This document shows, piece after piece, positions 20,247 through 32,814 of a DNA stretch of 64,000 nt; the stretch's first letter is position 1; each line of letters starts with the position of its first letter. The notes beneath the pieces were generated by a model that was given only the letters and a program-made list of their open reading frames with translations, did no database searches and had not been told where the DNA came from. Position numbers and translations under genes: made by a program. The stretch is taken from assembly GCA_002104905.1 (NCBI GenBank), contig MCFE01000286.1, forward strand, positions 1 to 64,000, in the 5' to 3' direction. The stretch is from Basidiobolus meristosporus CBS 931.73. Lineage: Eukaryota > Basidiobolomycota > Basidiobolomycetes > Basidiobolales > Basidiobolaceae.

Positions 20247-21710
20247 TTAGGTAGGATTCTCGAAAGCTACGAAGACCAAGTCCCCATCTTCAATCTCTGT
20301 TTCTTCAAGAGTCAGCTCAGGGTTTAATTTAACTCCATCGAAGCATAACTCAATTGGGACTGTCGAATCGATTGTTTTTTGGTGTCTATATGTTTCAACT
20401 ATTCGTTTGAGCTTGGTAGTCTGTGAATTCGATCCGCAGAACCGAGAGCACATCAGAAGCTGCCTATTGAAATGGTATTTCAGAAATGCCTGTTACCTTC
20501 TTGACGCGAAGATGCTCAACGTCCTTATCTTTGTGTTTAAGTCTTATTGTCAAGGCTGGGATTTGTTCTTCTAAACACTCGCCCAGCTCCTTCTTTAAGC
20601 GGCGCTTCTTTTGGGTTTGAGTGAGCTCAAAGTGCTCCTTACTATATGCAGCTAGTATGCTATCAGCAGTTATTTCATTCACTGATTTTATACCTAAAAC
20701 TCACCAAGCTTAACCTTATCGCTCAACCCTAAGCTTTGTGGAGTTGCATGAGGGAAAACCCGCACCTCGTTGAAAGTTAATACTATCTTGTCAGGTGTTG
20801 TCATTTTCCCAATACTGTATGCATTTATAAGCTTTTCAAAGGAATCGTTCTAAGGAAAACAATCAGCTCATCTCGTAAGGAACATTTTGTCGTTACATTT
20901 TTACCGAATACATAGAAAATTTTAGAGGTATATCACGAATCATGTTGAAAATTTTGTTATCTGTTTCGTAAGAGCAGCGAGGATCAAACATGGGCTTCAC
21001 AGTTATCTCCACTTTAGAACTTTTGATTTTTGATTTTGCCTCCTTAAACTTCTTCTCACACTTGAAAGCAATTGCTTGCAACTCTGGCTCTAAATCGGAT
21101 TTTGGTAGTGGGACTAAGAGCTCGTTATCTGTAGATTCTTGCAGACTTCTTTTTATTTGGTCAAATTCTATATCTATCTGCCAACTAAAGTATGTGAGTG
21201 TTCTTGATATGACATAAGGAAGCTTGATTAATAATACTTAGTGTCACTCTGGCTGTATTCTTCCATTTGACATTTTGGTGGAGGAGTTAATATAACATCA
21301 TTTTCGCTATAAGCATGCTCTGAAAATGCGTTTTGTCTGTTCAAGCTAGGCCATTGATAAGTATATAATGAAATTGTGAGATTATTAGCATACCTTCTTG
21401 GCGTTTTATGCACCACTTCCTTCAAGAACTCCACACTCTCGTTATCATCAGAAAGAGAAATTACCAGTGGTGTTTCCTGCTTCTTGGCTGACAATGCCTT
21501 GCTTTTCGTCGTTGATTCACTGGTCACCTTGACATCTTCATCTGGTGATTTATCTAATTGTTACACATTACTTAGCATTCAAGGCAACGAAGTTTGTTTT
21601 GTATTCAGACCTAAACCTTCTATCCATATAACTGGATCTGTCTTATCAAGATCGATTATTTCTTTATCTCCACTTTGAGGCAATTCATCAGCATTAGGAG
21701 AGCATGACAT
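20247..21710 (-). CDS. RAD60/ESC2/NIP45-family SUMO-like domain protein
   Basis: Seven exons (21710-21617, 21553-21394, 21345-21238, 21184-20905, 20849-20705, 20651-20497, 20420-20247) give 371 residues. The C-terminal SUMO-like domain holds TTKLKRIVETYRHQ, ELCFDGVKL and EIEDGDLVFV, the last being the usual end of Rad60/NIP45 SLD2. An earlier SUMO-like unit at about residues 185-260 contains VEITVKPMFDP and FNMIRDIP. The N-terminal third is acidic, with LVISLSDDNESVEF, a likely SUMO-interacting motif. Family members work in DNA repair and SUMO signalling, bridging to the E2 enzyme Ubc9. The intron at 20704-20652 could use two acceptors; the chosen one gives a 53-nt intron. Family assignment is good, the exact orthologue less so. 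Confidence 0.78.
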
Positions 21711-22478
21711 TTGAGAATATATTGTTGTTTAAGAAGTGTGATCATGTTGGTCATGGCTTTATAGTCAATCATCAGAGTGGCTATATGCTATTGGCATTGC
21801 GGTAAATCGAGCTGGGCCAACGACCACAGTGTTTCAAGTAAATAAGCCGAGTATTGCGATGAATAGCAATTATCAGAAAGTGGCACAATACTATATGAAT
21901 CTAATTGATAAAGAATAGAAAACTAGCAATCGATCACCACTACCACAAGCCACCCAGAGCGTGACAGACCTAAACGTGGTATTTGCTTCTGTAGAGACAC
22001 TATCTGTTCCCCGCCAGAAATCTGAGGACAAAACTGTCTTCACTTTACCCAAAGGGACTGTGCATTCGAATACCTTAGATATTGTCATTATGAAAGAATT
22101 GGTTTAACCTAGAGGTCGACAAATCTTTCATTGATTGAAACACTTAACTACTACAGCGGCCTCAGCATCCTAGTTGCTTTACACCGGGTAGACCTTTTCT
22201 CAACGATATGAACTTCCGCCTCGGATCAACATATTCTAGTCATCCGTCAAGAGATACTAGAATTTGACAGTCAACTGAGCCCAGAATTCAGACAACGAAA
22301 GATAGAGTGGCCACTTCGGAGCTATTGAGCCACGGTTAGGTGTCATTGGTCTGGTATCTCAATTACACTTGGCAAACTTTATTACAGTGCGGAAAGCAAT
22401 TTCCGGAATGGCAATACAAAGATTATTAACACTGGAAACCATCCACGAGTAGCAGTACTTTGAGGCCATCACACCATT
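21711..22478. other. Intergenic, small unassigned ORF
   Basis: Contains a 65-codon minus-strand ORF (22088-21891) with no recognisable similarity. Otherwise it holds the upstream side of the RAD60-like gene and the 3' side of LSM4. Confidence 0.4.
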
Positions 22479-23193
22479 TTACTGTTTACCACCTCGACCT
22501 AAATAGATTTGGAATTTGGTTAGCACTATAAAGTACCCATATATCAACCAAAAGAAACAACCTCCTCTGTTACCGCCACGATTTCCCCATCTGCCTTGGC
22601 CTCTGCCACCGCGTCCGCCACGCCCGCCACCATTCTTTCTGTTGTCCTCTTTTACCATATCCACAATCTATATGACAAGAAACCGTGAGAACGTGATCGA
22701 TTTCCTGAAAGATGGAATCAAAGAGACCTCATCTGGAATGCGAAGGTACTTGATTGTACTGCCTCGGATATAACACTCTGGTAAACGCCAAAAGCGATCT
22801 CCCTCCTGCGAAAAGTGAAAATGGTTACTTTCTATACAATGATGCTTCTGCCATCTCGAAATGAAGATCGCATAGGGAATGCACAAGGGATTAAGTAACA
22901 TCTCACTTACGGGAGAGGTCTGAATAACTTCACGTAAGGTAAGATTCATAAAATTGTCGCAGTTAACCAAATGTCCATTGTATGTTTCGCCGCTTTTCAG
23001 TTCCACCAGCTGAATATTGATTTGGGATCTTAGTACTTTGGACCAAAATTATTGGAACTAGAAGAAACGAAATACCATAGGATGCCCCTGTGCGGTGTTG
23101 AGTAATGAGAGAGGTAACTAAATGACAGTTTGGTAAATTTTAGCATAAGCCGATTTAAAGCAAGCGCGATGTAAATGCATGACGTATTACCAT
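22479..23193 (-). CDS. LSM4: U6 snRNA-associated Sm-like protein LSm4
   Basis: Member of the LSm1-7 and LSm2-8 rings that bind the 3' end of decaying mRNA and U6 snRNA. Six exons (23193-23191, 23117-23076, 23009-22911, 22805-22728, 22667-22562, 22498-22479) give 115 residues. The Sm fold is clear: [54 protein letters not shown]. The tail is the RG-rich stretch expected of LSm4, ending GGRGGKQ. Exon 1 contributes only the start codon, immediately followed by a GTAATA donor. Without that exon the protein has no N-terminal Met in frame, which decides the start. Confidence 0.95.
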
Positions 23194-23672
23194 CGTGAGT
23201 GATAGAACAACGAAAGTGCAGGTAACCGCTCTATACGTTGTTGATAATAGAAATTGATAACTAATATAAAACTGATGTTGCTTTGCTCACTTGATCTCGA
23301 AGCAAAAAAACAAGATGAAAAAACAAATGACCAGACAAACAGATTTAGTGTAGATCAAAGCTGGAAGAGTAGAAGTTGCCGAATATTATGATTAAGTTAA
23401 TAGACTGATTGATCAATGCATATCTGATAAAATTCTCGACGACCACCAACTGCTTGAACAGTCTCAAAGCTGAGGAGGAAAGAGTGACCATGTGGCCATG
23501 GTTTGGGGTGGATTAATAAGTTACTATCAAAACTACCCCAAGATTGACTTATTTGTATACCCCTGTTTTTAATCTGTGGGCCGGTCATAATTTGTATAGG
23601 CAGACAAAGGCTCGATGTACTTGGCACTCTAGTCTACCTGCTGACCCACTTCGTTCACTAAACACAGACACT

Positions 23673-24228
23673 ATGTACGCTCTTGCTACCGCTTCCTTGA
23701 GAGTATGTGCAGAGACTTCTTTGTTTCGTAGTTGAAGCTTTCGAGCCCTTAGTTCTACTGTTTTTGGCTCTGCAGTTTTTTTAAATATTAATTGTTATAT
23801 GTAGACTCCTCTTGCTTCTGCTACCATTGCTCGTGGCTTCTCCTCCCAAGCCGCTCAAATGAAAGGTATAGCATTCAATTTACTTCCTATGCACGACATG
23901 CCTATTAAAGAGTGCGTGTTTCAGATGTTGTTCAAGATTTGTACTTGAAGTCATTGAAAAGCTACAAGCCTGCTCCTCAAGTAAGTACCTTCCATGTTGC
24001 ACTCATTCCATTTTTCTCACGAACAATACTTCTTTGATTAGGCTGCTGGTGCCGAGGCTGGCCAGGTGAAGGACCTTAAGCTCCCTGCCGCTCCTGAGGT
24101 ACGCCTTTTCTATATTTTCCCGCAATCCTCGGCTGTGGCTTAACCAAATACCATAGGTTCCTAAAATCAACGAAGATATCACCGCCGAGCTTGCTGCTTA
24201 CGATTCCGAGGTACCTGCCAATAACTAA
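23673..24228 (+). CDS. ATP14: Mitochondrial ATP synthase subunit h
   Basis: Five short exons (23673-23702, 23805-23865, 23925-23980, 24042-24098, 24157-24228) give 91 residues. The N-terminus (MYALATASLR, then RGFSSQ) looks like a mitochondrial presequence with a cleavage-site-like RGFSS. The mature part opens with the family signature VVQDLYLKSLKSYKPAP, close to VIQDLYLRELK in yeast Atp14. The rest is Ala/Pro-rich and acidic. Subunit h lies in the peripheral stalk of the F1Fo ATP synthase. The protein is shorter than yeast Atp14 (about 124 residues). A GT at the end of the last coding segment could act as a donor, so a longer form is possible. Confidence 0.85.
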
Positions 24229-24473
24229 ATCCACTATATTGGTAGCTGTACTCTCGCTTTCATATTTTTCACATACGAGCATGAAGCGAAAGCGCCCTTT
24301 TGCACCTTCGCTTCAAACATACATTCTGTGATTTTTCAAGGAAATAAATCAATTCACAAAATTGCATTACAATAGCCACGCTACAGTTCCTACTGGCCTA
24401 AATAGGGGTTGCGCAAGTGGTGCGAAATAGATATCGATTAAATATTTATTTTAAAAGCCAAAGTAAAAGAAAT

Positions 24474-27400
24474 CTATTTCTGCCATTTCGTGTAGACCTT
24501 TAACAGTACGCGTTCACCGTTTCCATATCCAACTGGGGCTGCTGTGTCTCTTTCTAAACAAAATAATGCATCTCGTACAGTAACTTTCCTGGTTGCAGAC
24601 GCATTTGAAGGCCCTACAGAGGATGGCCGGTTGACCGTAGACGGGGGCAGTACGAACCCGGGTGCCGATTGTGATCTCTGTGGTGCCAGTCCCCCCTTGA
24701 GAGCATTGCGCAAATGCGACTTGCTTGGCCTACCTCGTCCGCGGTTCGCCAGTGGTGATGGGGTATAGTTCGGCGTACTAGGGGGTTTTTGTACCGTAGT
24801 CTGGGGAGTAGATGGGGTGGGGGGTTCTGAAGGAGTTGTAGGTGTAGGGCGTGTTTTAATAGTTGGTGATTGAGGGCGAGGCGATTGAGCAGGGGACGAG
24901 GCAGCAGTTTTGCTGGAGGTAGAAGGGGCCGGCGAACTCGCGTCCGACCCAGCACCCATTAGCATCCAACTCTTCCTCACTCCGCCGGCGCTTAGTAAAG
25001 CTGTTTGATTCGTAATTTTCTTACGAATATCTTCACTCATATTCCTGGCGGTAACACCAGGCCCACTTCCTTCTTTACGTCGAACTTTCTTGGATTTTTT
25101 ATTCTCCCCTTCCTTGCCGTCTTCCTTGTCTTCGTTCTCGGTATTTTCTTGTGCTAATCGCTTTTCCCGATCAGTGATCATCCTTTTTCGCTGACGCTCG
25201 CTCTCCCGCTCTACTCTCTCGAGTGCCAAAAGCTGTTTCTTGACATCTTGACTTACAGCAATCTTGTACATAGGATGATGGTTAGCATCGAGGGGAGGGG
25301 CAGGGATGTGATGTGACACCACGCGATGTTTGCTAGCTACAATCATTTGTTCGACTAGAGACTTCAAACGCTCCTGGGCTGCTAATGCAAGATAAACCAT
25401 AAAATCAGGATCTATCCCTGTGAGTCTGTGCGGCTCCGCTTAAAAATACCAAAGCTTTAGTGGCGATAAGAGATGGTTGATTCATGTTGCCAGATACCTA
25501 TTTTCCCCACTATCTTTTTCAGCACCGTCAGACTCATAAAGTCTTGGGTTTTGGTCTGGTCCGTTTCAAGAGCCCCTTGGCCGTTATGCTTGTTCATCGT
25601 CTCGCTGTCTCTCAAGATATTATCTGACTCTTCCTATAGGGCATATCAATGTTACCTGAGGTTCATTTCAGCTCTTGCTCCTCATAGTCCTTACCTTAAG
25701 ATCCACTCCTGCATAACCCATGACATCAGTTAACGCATCGAAATCAACCTTGTCGTCACCCTGTCCGCTAGAGCCGCTTGTTTGACTTTTACTGGAAAAA
25801 TAAATGCGATTTTAATGATGTGAAGCGAAGAACCTACCAGAAACATACATACTTTTGGATGTTGGATGGCGGGCGACCGATGGTTGGCGCTAGAAAAACA
25901 ACACGGCATATGTATTAGTGAGGACACATGGTACAGGCAAGGATCAATGGCAACTAACTTGCGACTCGAGGAATGGCAACGTTTGGAGTGGAGACAGCAG
26001 GTGAGGCTGGCGACGGGGAGATAGATGGCCTCAGAGGTGACCCTGGTATACTTGAATTACCATCCGTTTTGTGTTTCTTTGCTGCATTTCTATAAGTTCA
26101 CAATGCATCTTAGAACAAGTAGCAATATAGTATGTGTTACGAAAGTTTTACATGATTGGTGATGCCAGCTGTTGCTCGGCCTGACGTCTCTTGAGTAAAG
26201 CAGTATACGCTGGTAAAGAGGGGTGAGTACGATTGGAAAGGGCAGCTGTCCGAACTGGTCGCGGTGACTGTTGAGCTATTTGGTTATTGGTGAGTTGCGA
26301 TGGTGGCCGACGGGGGAGATTTGAGAGAAGCTTTGAGTGCTGCGTTCCTAGCAGTCTTCGTGCCTGTGACAAGAATAACTCGGGGGTGATATGATTTTGC
26401 TATATAATCTTGCAATTAGAAAACCAGATGAAGCAGTTCGTATTCTTGTTGGGAGAACCTGAAGTTGTCGGAATAACTCATTCAGTCTATCTTGTTTCTC
26501 TGGAGGTAGCTGGCTGAGAATAGTATCTAGCAGCGTGTTCCCCGAAACTTTACCAACCAATGGATTACGTTTGTTAATATTGAATAACAACTCCACTCTG
26601 GAATTGAACATACCACGCTGTGCCCCAGAGCTTGACCCAGCTGCTACACCTGGCCGAATAGGCGCGGCTTGCGTAGTTGGAGTAGCACCAGCGCTAGAGG
26701 AAATAGGCAATCTTGCTAATGGGTTGGATAGGTTTGGTCTGGTAATAGATATTGGAGTGGGTGCTGTAGGTTTAGCACCAGAGCCTGAAGTCGAGCCAGC
26801 CGAAGATGGGAATGAATCTGCGGCGTTGACACCAGGTGCTAGAGATTTCTGGCCACTTACACCTGCTCGCGTATTTTTCAGAAGCTGCGCAAATTGCTCA
26901 AGATTAGCTTGTCTACTACCTTCTGTTGGCATCAGAGATACGCTTTTATGATTTGGGCTAGGATGAAGTGTCGTTGGTGATGCAAGTCCTGGAGAACCAA
27001 CTGAAGGTTGTGGCGGAGCAGAAGAGGCTTTCTGTAATGTAGGCAACGAAGCAAATTGGTTTTGAGCAACCGGTTCGGGTTGTTGTGAGATCCTACTCTC
27101 TGGAAGGATGGAGTTAGTTCCCGTAGGGGTGGCGGGAGCTGAACTTGATGCAGAAGCTTTTGTTGGTACAGCTAACAATTTTACGTCTTGTAATGAGCCT
27201 GCTTCTTGCTGATGTGTTGGAAGATGTGCCGTTCCTAGAACTTTGGCAGTGATTGAATCTATTTCAGCCACAGTCAAAGGATCCGCGATGGTATCAGGGT
27301 TGTGGAAATCGGCAGATTCGGTACCAGACAGTAATTCGTCCAAATCAATATTAAACTCCTCTGCATCGACGTCAGAATGTAAGGTGTTTACTATATTTTG

Positions 27401-27502
27401 TATCTCTGCTGCGTGATCCTCCGAACTATTGGAGATAATATCTAAAAAGCTTTCCGATGTATCTGTTTTTGAGAGATCAATGTCATCTAGTTTGTCAGGC
27501 AT
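24474..27502 (-). CDS. TAF4: TFIID subunit TAF4
   Basis: Seven exons (27502-26459, 26399-26152, 26089-25959, 25889-25853, 25791-25695, 25633-25498, 25438-24474) give 885 residues. The N-terminal half is low complexity (Ser, Pro, Thr, Ala). At about 315-380 there is a helical segment (NTLLDTILSQLPPEKQDRL, then ITPELFLSQARRLLGTQ). The histone-fold region starts near DALTDVMGYAGVDLK and continues through the exon encoding LTGIDPDFMVYLALAAQERL. It ends with conserved family blocks, MSEDIRKKITNQTALLSAGG and VTVRDALFCLERD. TAF4 pairs with TAF12 (encoded at 52817-54782) inside TFIID. All seven exons join in phase. The upstream TTG at 27508 is not the start; the first ATG is at 27502. Confidence 0.93.
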
Positions 27503-27659
27503 TTTCAACTGCGTTCAGATATGTGCTAGGGGGGGAGACATTCAACTTTAAACCTATTTCAGTGGTATTTAGAGTAAGAAGGCTGCTTTCCTTCGTGCTT
27601 AGGGAGTATATGGCACTAAACAGTTATTTTGAACGGTGTGTTATAGAAAATATGCACGT

Positions 27660-27857
27660 TTAGGCTTCCTGCACTGTGTGTACGAATCTCATTTCGATGG
27701 AATCCACCAATTCTAATAGGACAGTCACATGATCCATTTGATCATGAGGGACACGCGACGCGATCTCGCTGAACGGCACCAACTCAAATAGCCAATGATT
27801 ACTGACACCCAATATTATTGCAAGCTTGTTTAATCGTTGCTCTGACATCATGGGAAA
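27660..27857 (-). CDS. Small hypothetical protein
   Basis: A 65-residue ORF starting MFPMMSEQRLNKLAIILG. It has a helical, Leu/Val-rich middle (VPHDQMDHVTVLLELVDS). It sits in the 630-bp gap between TAF4 and CTR9, on the TAF4 strand. The composition looks protein-like, but I recognise no family and see no splice partner. It could be a real small gene or the last exon of one whose 5' part I missed. Confidence 0.35.
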   Translation of the reverse strand, partial: FPMMSEQRLNKLAIILGVSNHWLFELVPFSEIASRVPHDQMDHVTVLLELVDSIEMRFVHTVQEA

Positions 27858-28133
27858 CATAGAAAAATCATTAGTTTTTCGTGGGTGAAAGTACTAAATA
27901 ATATATATACGTATATATATCTGGGAATGTATAATCGATATGGTTGAGCTTCAATAGCGAGCCAATTTAATTTTATTGTTGGGCTTATCTGATTCAGCAT
28001 AAACACAACCAGAGCACTACAAATTTTGCTACACATTATTACTGCTATTATCGCGAAATTCGAGTTACGTTTGAATCCGTATATACGGAGCTACCAATTT
28101 TCTAGTTCGTTCCATTTCACGCTCCTTTAAACA

Positions 28134-31100
28134 ATGTCCTCCGACATTCTCGAGATCCCGCTGAAAGGATCTGACAATGTACTTGAGATAGACTGTTCTC
28201 AATTACCAGAAGAAGCCAAGGAGCTCCTTGACATCCTTTTACAAGAGGAGGCGCCACTGGACATCTATCTAGAGCTCGCGGTAAATAGTAACCTTTACTT
28301 TATTCCTGCGTTAGGCTCGCTATTTTCTAAATACCTCGAAGCTTCAATACTATAGTCGTAAAAGAATAGATGAAGTAGTGGTAGTTCTCGAGCAGGGTTT
28401 AGCTGCTGGTATAGTCTCTACTTGATATAATGTACCGAACGCAAGTTCTTAACAACAATCCTCATTATAATCAGGATATAATTCTGATTCCTCGGCCAGG
28501 ATCCCTTTACTGAATTGCCTAGCCTCTGTATACTTGCTTAGGGCCAAGTCAGCTTTGGGTACAAAGAAGAGTAGATACCTTGAAGATGCCGCGAAGTATT
28601 ATAATGAAGCGGATAGGATTAATCCAAGGGTACAGTTGACCTGGTTGGGAAAAGGTATGTCCTCGATCCTGAGGTTCCACACTATTCGCGAAGCTTACTG
28701 ATTTCATGCCAGGTTTATTATATATGGCCAAAAAACAGCCCGACGACGCGTTACGTCAATTTCAACTTGTCCTTGAACAGGATCCCGACAACGTTTCTGC
28801 ATTGCTCGGAAAGGTATCATGAACATCTCGGGGATTTATGAATTCCAGTTCACTGACTAGTGTCTAGGCTAGAATTCAATATCATCGGAAGCAGTTCAAA
28901 GCAGCCCTTTCTACATATCAGCAGGTCTTAGTTCTCAAGCCTAGCGGTAAGCCGGATGTTCGAATTGGCATCGGTTTATGCTTTCACAAACTCGGAATGC
29001 TGAATGAAGCCAAGGATGCTTTTGATAGAGCTTTGGAAGTTGTAAGTGAGTCTACATGTAATGGGGCGACTATGTCCTGACTAACAAAAATGAGATAGGA
29101 CGAGAGAAATGCCGACGCGTTATCATTCTTGGCAATTATGAATTTTAATGAATTCAAGAGAAGCATGGCATCTGGAAGCAACGACAAGTTAGAGTATCTA
29201 GAGACGGCGGTGAAGTGCTTAGAAAGTGGACACAAACTCAATGTCAAGCATGCGGTTATCTCCAATCATCTTGCAGAGCAGTTCTTCTTTCGCAGACAAA
29301 TCAAGAAAGTAAGTCAGTGTACAAAAACGATTAGATCATGTTTATTAATTTTATCCAATTGTAGGCACTCGGCTTTGCTTCTATCGCTTCAGCTAATGCT
29401 GATACACTAGCTATACAGGCCGAATCGCATTTCCAATTAGGAAGAGCGTACCATCAAATGGTAAGCATCCTCAATCTAGATCTTGCCTACCTAATGCTAA
29501 TATTCAACCCTAAATGAAGAAAAAATACACCGAAGCTACTAGTCATTATCATAAAGCCACCAAGCTAAACCCTGACCACGTATTGGCACAGTTTGGTCTA
29601 GGCCAGATGCATATCTATAGAGGTTCGTTTTAGTCTTGCATGGTCGACATGAAAAGTAATCTAAAATTATCTAATGGTTTATTAGGGGAGCGTAGTTTAG
29701 CTATTGACCTTTTCCAGAAGCTTTTGCTCAAGTTCCCCAAGAGCTCGGAAACTCTAGTGGTATGTTGTTTTGCCGGCCCAGCCATTCTGTTTACTCTGGC
29801 CTGACTGCATTGCAATCCTGTAGATTCTTGGATCCTTGTACGCTTCGAGCGCCGATGAAAAGCAACGGGCTGTTGAGTATTTTGATAGAGCCACCAGGAT
29901 TCTAGAGGACGAAAGTTCGGAGGACCTAACTGATACTTCCATGTTTGTTCAAATGGGTCAGATGCTGGAGGATATCGACTCAAAAAAGGCTCTCAAAGGT
30001 ATTATTCAGCCCTATGGTTATGTGATTTCGTGGTGCTAAGATCAAGTGTAGCTTATCAGAATGCCTTGAGGGCAAATGAGAAAAACGATGAAGCCAAAAT
30101 TCCATTAGAGCTTACCAATAATATCGCTGTTCTACATCATATGGAAGGTAAGGATCCCCTCGACCACGGGTTTTATTTGTTTCAATAGCTGACGGCTGTT
30201 TATTACTAGGTGATTACGATTCTGCAAGGCGTATGTACGACCGTGCGGTCAATGATGCCACGGCTTTGGCTGCTGGTGGTGATACAGATGCCGAGTACAT
30301 TGCTACCACCGCAAAGTATAACATAGCCCGCCTGCACGAAGATTGTTGTGACGATACAAAAGCGCAAGAGCTATACAAAGAGCTTATCGAGAAGCACCCC
30401 AATTACATAAACCCTTACATTCGAATGGGACTGATGGATCAAAGTTCTGGAAAATCTACTGAAGCTACTGATTGGTATAAAGATGTATTGGGCGTGGACA
30501 ATAACAACGCAGATGCTTGGACAATGCTGGGTTGCTTGCAGGCTTCTATGCATCAAACAAGACCAAGTCGCAAAACGTTCGAGCGTATTCTCACCGAAAT
30601 AGACAAGCACGATATATACTCTCTTTGCTCATTAGGCAACAACTACCTGGGGCTTGCCCGCAGTGAAAAAAAGAAGGACATAAAGGCTACTCTATACAAA
30701 AAGGCTCTAGAATTCTATGACAAAGTGCTAAGATTGGACGAGCATAATGTCTTTGCCGCTACAGGTGTCGCAATTGCTACTGCCGAACGAGGCAATCCTA
30801 CCGAAGCTCGTGAAATGTTTGCTCAGATTCGAGATGCGGCACCTCATATTCCAGGGTTGTGGATCAACCTTGCGCACATCAATGTGGAGTTAGGCAACTA
30901 TCGTAATGCATATACGCTATATGAGGGATGTCTTAAGAAATTCTACAATAACAATGATCCCAACATCACTCTGTGTATGGCAAGGACATTGTTTCTGGCA
31001 GCAAAGGCCGAAAAGAGTCTCGAGCTTATGAAACAAGCACGAAAGTATGTTCAGAAGGCTTTCCATCTATGCCCCAAAGATAAGGCTGTACTCTACGATC

Positions 31101-32344
31101 TTGCTTTAATTGAGCAATCGTTAGCACAGCTAGTTGGTGATATCCCAGAAGAACATCGTTCTGTGAGGGAAATGAACCAAGCCCTGGATGGAATAGGAAT
31201 TGCGAAAAACATCTTTAACGCTTTGATTAGTGTTCCTCAAGACGTGCATGTGCCTTACGACAGAAACATTGCGACTCAAAGAGAGAAGCACGGTGATTCT
31301 CTGCGGAATAGCTTGACGAAAAAGATGGAAAAGCAAATGAAAGCTGAGCAGGAGCGATCATCGCGAATGGAGGAGGCCAGGAAAAAACTCGAGGCGGAAA
31401 GAAGGAAGCACCAAGAAGTTGAGCAGGAAAAAGGCCGTAAAATGCTCGAAGAGCAACGAAAAATTGAGGAGCAGCGTAAGCAGTTGCTTGAGAAAATACG
31501 AGAGGATAATGAGCGCGAAAGAGAGCTTGTTGACTCCGACGATGAAGACCTCAAAGAACGAAAGAAACGCGAGCCTAAAGAAAAGAAACCACGTAAGAAA
31601 TATGACAGCGATGGTGAGAATGAGGATGGCGGTCGAAGGAAGAAGTTACGCCAGAAAAAAGCTGAATATGACGACTCCGATACCCCAAGAAAGAAGTTCA
31701 AGTCGAAGGAGTTTGTTGATGATGAGGACGAGGATGACGACAAGAGCTCTAGAAAAAGATTTAAATCGAAGGAATTCATCGACGATGAAGATGAGAATGA
31801 TGATGATTATAGCAAAAACAATAGACGCAAACCGAAGCCAAAGGACTATGCACCTAGCGATGAGGAAACAAAGCCATTAAAAAGAAGACACAGACAGGAG
31901 AATATCGACAAAACACCATCCTCGTCGAAATTCAAATCAAGTGAATTTGTGGATAGTGAGGAAGATGAGGATAGCCTACCATACTCCAACGCGCAGCGAA
32001 CAAGCGATGTTGGTGACGAGGTTAACGAGGATGGTCACCAAACATCCAGGCCCAAGGCTTCACTTCCTCTAAAAAAGAAATTCAAAGCCCAAAGAATCGT
32101 TGCAGATGAGGACTATGATGAGGAGAACGTGCAGCAGGAGATGCCGCCACCCATGGAGGATGTAAGTCAACCAGATGCGCCAGCTGTACTGGATTCCAAT
32201 GATAAAGGTGAACTGTTAGATACAACACTGGCTGCCGCTCCTGTTCCTGAAGTCACTGAATTGAGCGAAAATGGTAGCCATGAAGCTCAACCTGAAGGAC
32301 AGGAGGCTTCAAATGTAGAAATGAATAGTGGCCATGTCGCGTGA
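28134..32344 (+). CDS. CTR9: Paf1 complex subunit CTR9 (TPR protein)
   Basis: Twelve exons, with eleven small ones up to 30147 and a large last exon 30210-32344, give 1185 residues. The protein is a tetratricopeptide superhelix (about residues 40-850) with CTR9 landmarks: DAAKYYNEADRINP, VQLTWLGKGLLYM, PDVRIGIGLCFHKLGML and TNNIAVLHHMEGDYDSARRM. A long coiled and charged region follows (about 850-960), then an acidic/basic tail with repeated modules near 968-1062. CTR9 is the scaffold of the Paf1 complex, which travels with RNA polymerase II and promotes H2B ubiquitylation and H3K4/K36 methylation. It acts in the nucleus. Every intron is GT-AG and all phases agree. The last exon alone is 703 codons without interruption. 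Confidence 0.95.
31688..31971 (+). repeat. Repeated charged module in the CTR9 tail
   Basis: Two adjacent copies of a K/R-F-K-S-K-E-F-V/I-DDEDE unit, at about 31688-31743 and 31749-31806, are followed by a looser copy (SKFKSSEFVDSEEDEDS) at about 31924-31971. A still weaker one (KKFKAQRIVADEDYDEE) lies near 32075. Each pairs a basic patch with an acidic run. Confidence 0.75.
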
Positions 32345-32685
32345 GCACCTAGCGACTGCTATATTAAACACTATTATTCGTATGTACATTCCAACCTTTA
32401 AAGTGCTTCATCCTCAAACCATTTTTTGCTTCAACACATTTTCCTGGCTTATGATTACCTTTAGACGTAATAAAATGTGTAATATTAAAACTCATTTCTA
32501 TATTACGAGCAGACGAAGTTGTTGGTTTGATTGTATCCCAGGCTAAGCAGTGAAAAAATTCAATTAATTGTTACGACCAATCAAGTATTGCGGATTTCCA
32601 AGGCACAAAAGAGGGGTATTACGAGGCTGCCACTCCTTCTTCCGTTTACTCAACGATCTACCCAGCCGTTGGCTTTCTATAACCG

Positions 32686-32796
32686 GTAAGTAGATTCTGC
32701 TGCCATCCTGACGAAGTCGTCTTCATCCATCGTATCTTAGTATTTGGCAAATGTTGCGACATTGTTGAAACCCCTTATTAAACAACATGCATCTAG
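32686..32796 (+). other. Probable 5'-leader intron of the uL2 gene
   Basis: A donor (ccg|gtaagtag) and an acceptor (catctag|gaaac) flank 111 nt that end 18 nt before the start codon at 32815. Leader introns are common in fungal ribosomal protein genes. Confidence 0.6.
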
Positions 32797-32814
32797 GAAA
32801 CTTTATAGTCGAAA

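Noticed and set aside
20652-20704. A 23-nt intron in the RAD60-like gene
   Set aside because: A later acceptor gives a 53-nt intron in the correct phase, in line with other introns here.
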